Positions 5,896 to 6,635 of a stretch of 6,635 nucleotides of DNA are shown piece by piece (the stretch's first letter is position 1; the number at the start of each line of letters is the position of its first letter). Both the position numbers and the translations under genes were made by a program. Source of the DNA: Lachnospiraceae bacterium (GTDB lineage Bacteria; Bacillota; Clostridia; Lachnospirales; Lachnospiraceae); the NCBI GenBank assembly GCA_017476305.1, contig JAFVAA010000034.1, forward strand, positions 1 through 6,635, written 5' to 3'. The notes beneath the pieces are model-generated. The model was not told the origin of the DNA, did not search any database, and saw only the letters and a program-made list of their open reading frames with translations.

Positions 5896-5965
5896 GATCT
5901 GTCACCCTTTCTGCACCGTTCTGTGTATCAATGCGAATTTCCAGTTCCAAGCTTCACACACCATT

Positions 5966-6445
5966 TTAGCTGTTCCTGAATATACATTTATGTGCCGGAG
6001 AAGAGTAGTATGCATTGCATGATACACATTTTGACTCCCTGCTTTCCCCTCCCCTCATTTTTTCTGGCAGCTCCGGCTCCCGTAGTAACGGTCTCGAAAG
6101 TGAAAGCAGCTCTATTTTCGTCTGATTTAGCACTTCCTCCATTTTTTCTATACTGCGAAGTCCCCCTACTAAGATCACAGGGATTTCTGTCTCTTCGGCA
6201 AGCCTTTCTCCAAACTCTTCAAAGTAGCCTTCATTCACATGTGGTCTGATCCCACTGACCGATGTACCGTTTCCGCTGACCTCGATTGAATCGAGTCCTT
6301 CCTCTGCCAGCCTTTTACAGATGACAAGGCTCTCTTCTTCACTCAGTCCTCCAGATGTGAAGTAGCTGGAATTGATTTTTACAGTCACATGAAGTTCCGG
6401 TGTCTTCTCTTTGATACCATGCAGAATTTCCAGTAAAAGCTTCAT
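5966..6445 (-). pseudogene. Old Yellow Enzyme-type NADH:flavin oxidoreductase, C-terminal remnant
   Basis: This holds the last 159 residues of a TIM-barrel flavin oxidoreductase, from a family of about 370 residues in short forms. Seen in order: LLLEILHGIKEK, VTVKINSSYFTSGGLSEEES (the K-I-N-x-x-x-x-x-x-G-G-L strand and turn), LAEEGLDSIEVSGNG, IPVILVGGLRS (FMN phosphate-binding strand and loop), LLSLSRPLLREPELPEKM, and the Cys-rich end C-V-S-C-N...H-K-C-I. The N-terminal half, including most of the active site, is missing. The ATG at 6445 has no good ribosome site, and the frame continues upstream into unrelated recombinase-like sequence up to a TAG. It is therefore a 5'-truncated gene, although the 3' part is cleanly preserved and the event may be recent. 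It sits upstream of the hydrolase in the same direction. Confidence 0.75.
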
Positions 6446-6611
6446 CCACCCCTCGGCGTCCTTTACATCACAGAGAATACGAATATAGCGGTTCTACTCC
6501 CCTGCCACGATTTCATCCAGCATTTCTTCCCGGATACTGTGCCTGCTACAATCTCCGTTCCTGTTATAATCGGAGCAGATGTAGTTAATGATTTCTTTCT
6601 CTTTGTATTTT
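6446..6611 (-). pseudogene. Serine recombinase-like remnant (zinc-ribbon region)
   Basis: On the minus strand a frame reads EKEIINYICSDYNRNGDCSRH, then SIREEMLDEIVAGE, a TAG (6496-6494), then NRYIRIL. The pattern Y-I-C-x-x-Y-x-x-x-x-x-C-S-x-H-x-I-R-x-x-x-L-D-E-I-V is what I associate with the second half of the recombinase zinc-ribbon domain and the start of the coiled coil in large serine recombinases of clostridial mobile elements. Stops occur both upstream (about 6612-6614) and within, and no catalytic domain is present in the window. It may extend past the right edge in another frame. The likeness is about 35 residues, so the call is tentative. Confidence 0.45.
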
Positions 6612-6635
6612 GACTATTCTCCAAAGGAACTTTAG

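Noticed and set aside
1..6635. CRISPR array, tRNA, rRNA, intact insertion sequence or phage module
   Set aside because: No regularly spaced repeats, no cloverleaf or rRNA-like segment, and no complete transposase or terminal inverted repeats seen on either strand.

Overview
The window looks like a chromosomal segment of an anaerobic Firmicute, probably a Lachnospiraceae/Clostridia gut bacterium. The basis is moderate GC with AT-rich intergenic DNA, strong AGGAGG-type ribosome binding sites, and the protein families present: fermentative L-lactate dehydrogenase, a clostridial 4Fe-4S protein, Crp/Fnr regulator, Old Yellow Enzyme, DsbA-like protein with a C-terminal winged helix. This placement is inference from family resemblance, not from a database search.

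Layout. (1) 1-564, minus strand: N-terminal 188 residues of a membrane-anchored sensor protein that runs off the left edge. It has a TTG start and a leader that can fold into a three-way junction just after a TATAAT box. (2) 565-907: no confident gene. (3) 908-1396, minus: two gene remnants in one reading frame separated by a single TGA, a phosphatidylserine decarboxylase-like piece (PSDC-type N-terminal domain) and the C-terminal quarter of a C69-family dipeptidase. (4) 1475-4060: the intact core. A Crp/Fnr-family regulator on the plus strand is divergent from a minus-strand pair, a 4Fe-4S protein followed by L-lactate dehydrogenase. Between them lies a 16-bp perfect palindrome placed about 41 bp upstream of both predicted start sites. 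(5) 4068-4570: a strong hairpin, then remnants of an aldo/keto reductase and of a DsbA-family protein reduced to its two ends. (6) 4626-5895, minus: a two-gene operon, an alpha/beta hydrolase followed by a MIF-like tautomerase. (7) 5966-6635, minus: the C-terminal part of an Old Yellow Enzyme-type flavin oxidoreductase joined in frame to a decayed piece that looks like the zinc-ribbon part of a large serine recombinase.

How it works together (inference). The Crp-like protein probably recognises the central palindrome and activates both itself and the Fe-S/ldh operon in a class II geometry, tying lactate formation (NADH disposal) to a redox, nitrosative or small-molecule signal. The protein lacks the usual cAMP-contact arginine motif and an FNR-type cysteine cluster, so the ligand is unknown. 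The right half seems to be a former minus-strand group of redox/small-molecule genes (flavin oxidoreductase, hydrolase, tautomerase, DsbA-like, aldo/keto reductase) from which only hydrolase and tautomerase remain intact. Six remnants in 6.6 kb, one of them recombinase-like, mark the segment as eroding.
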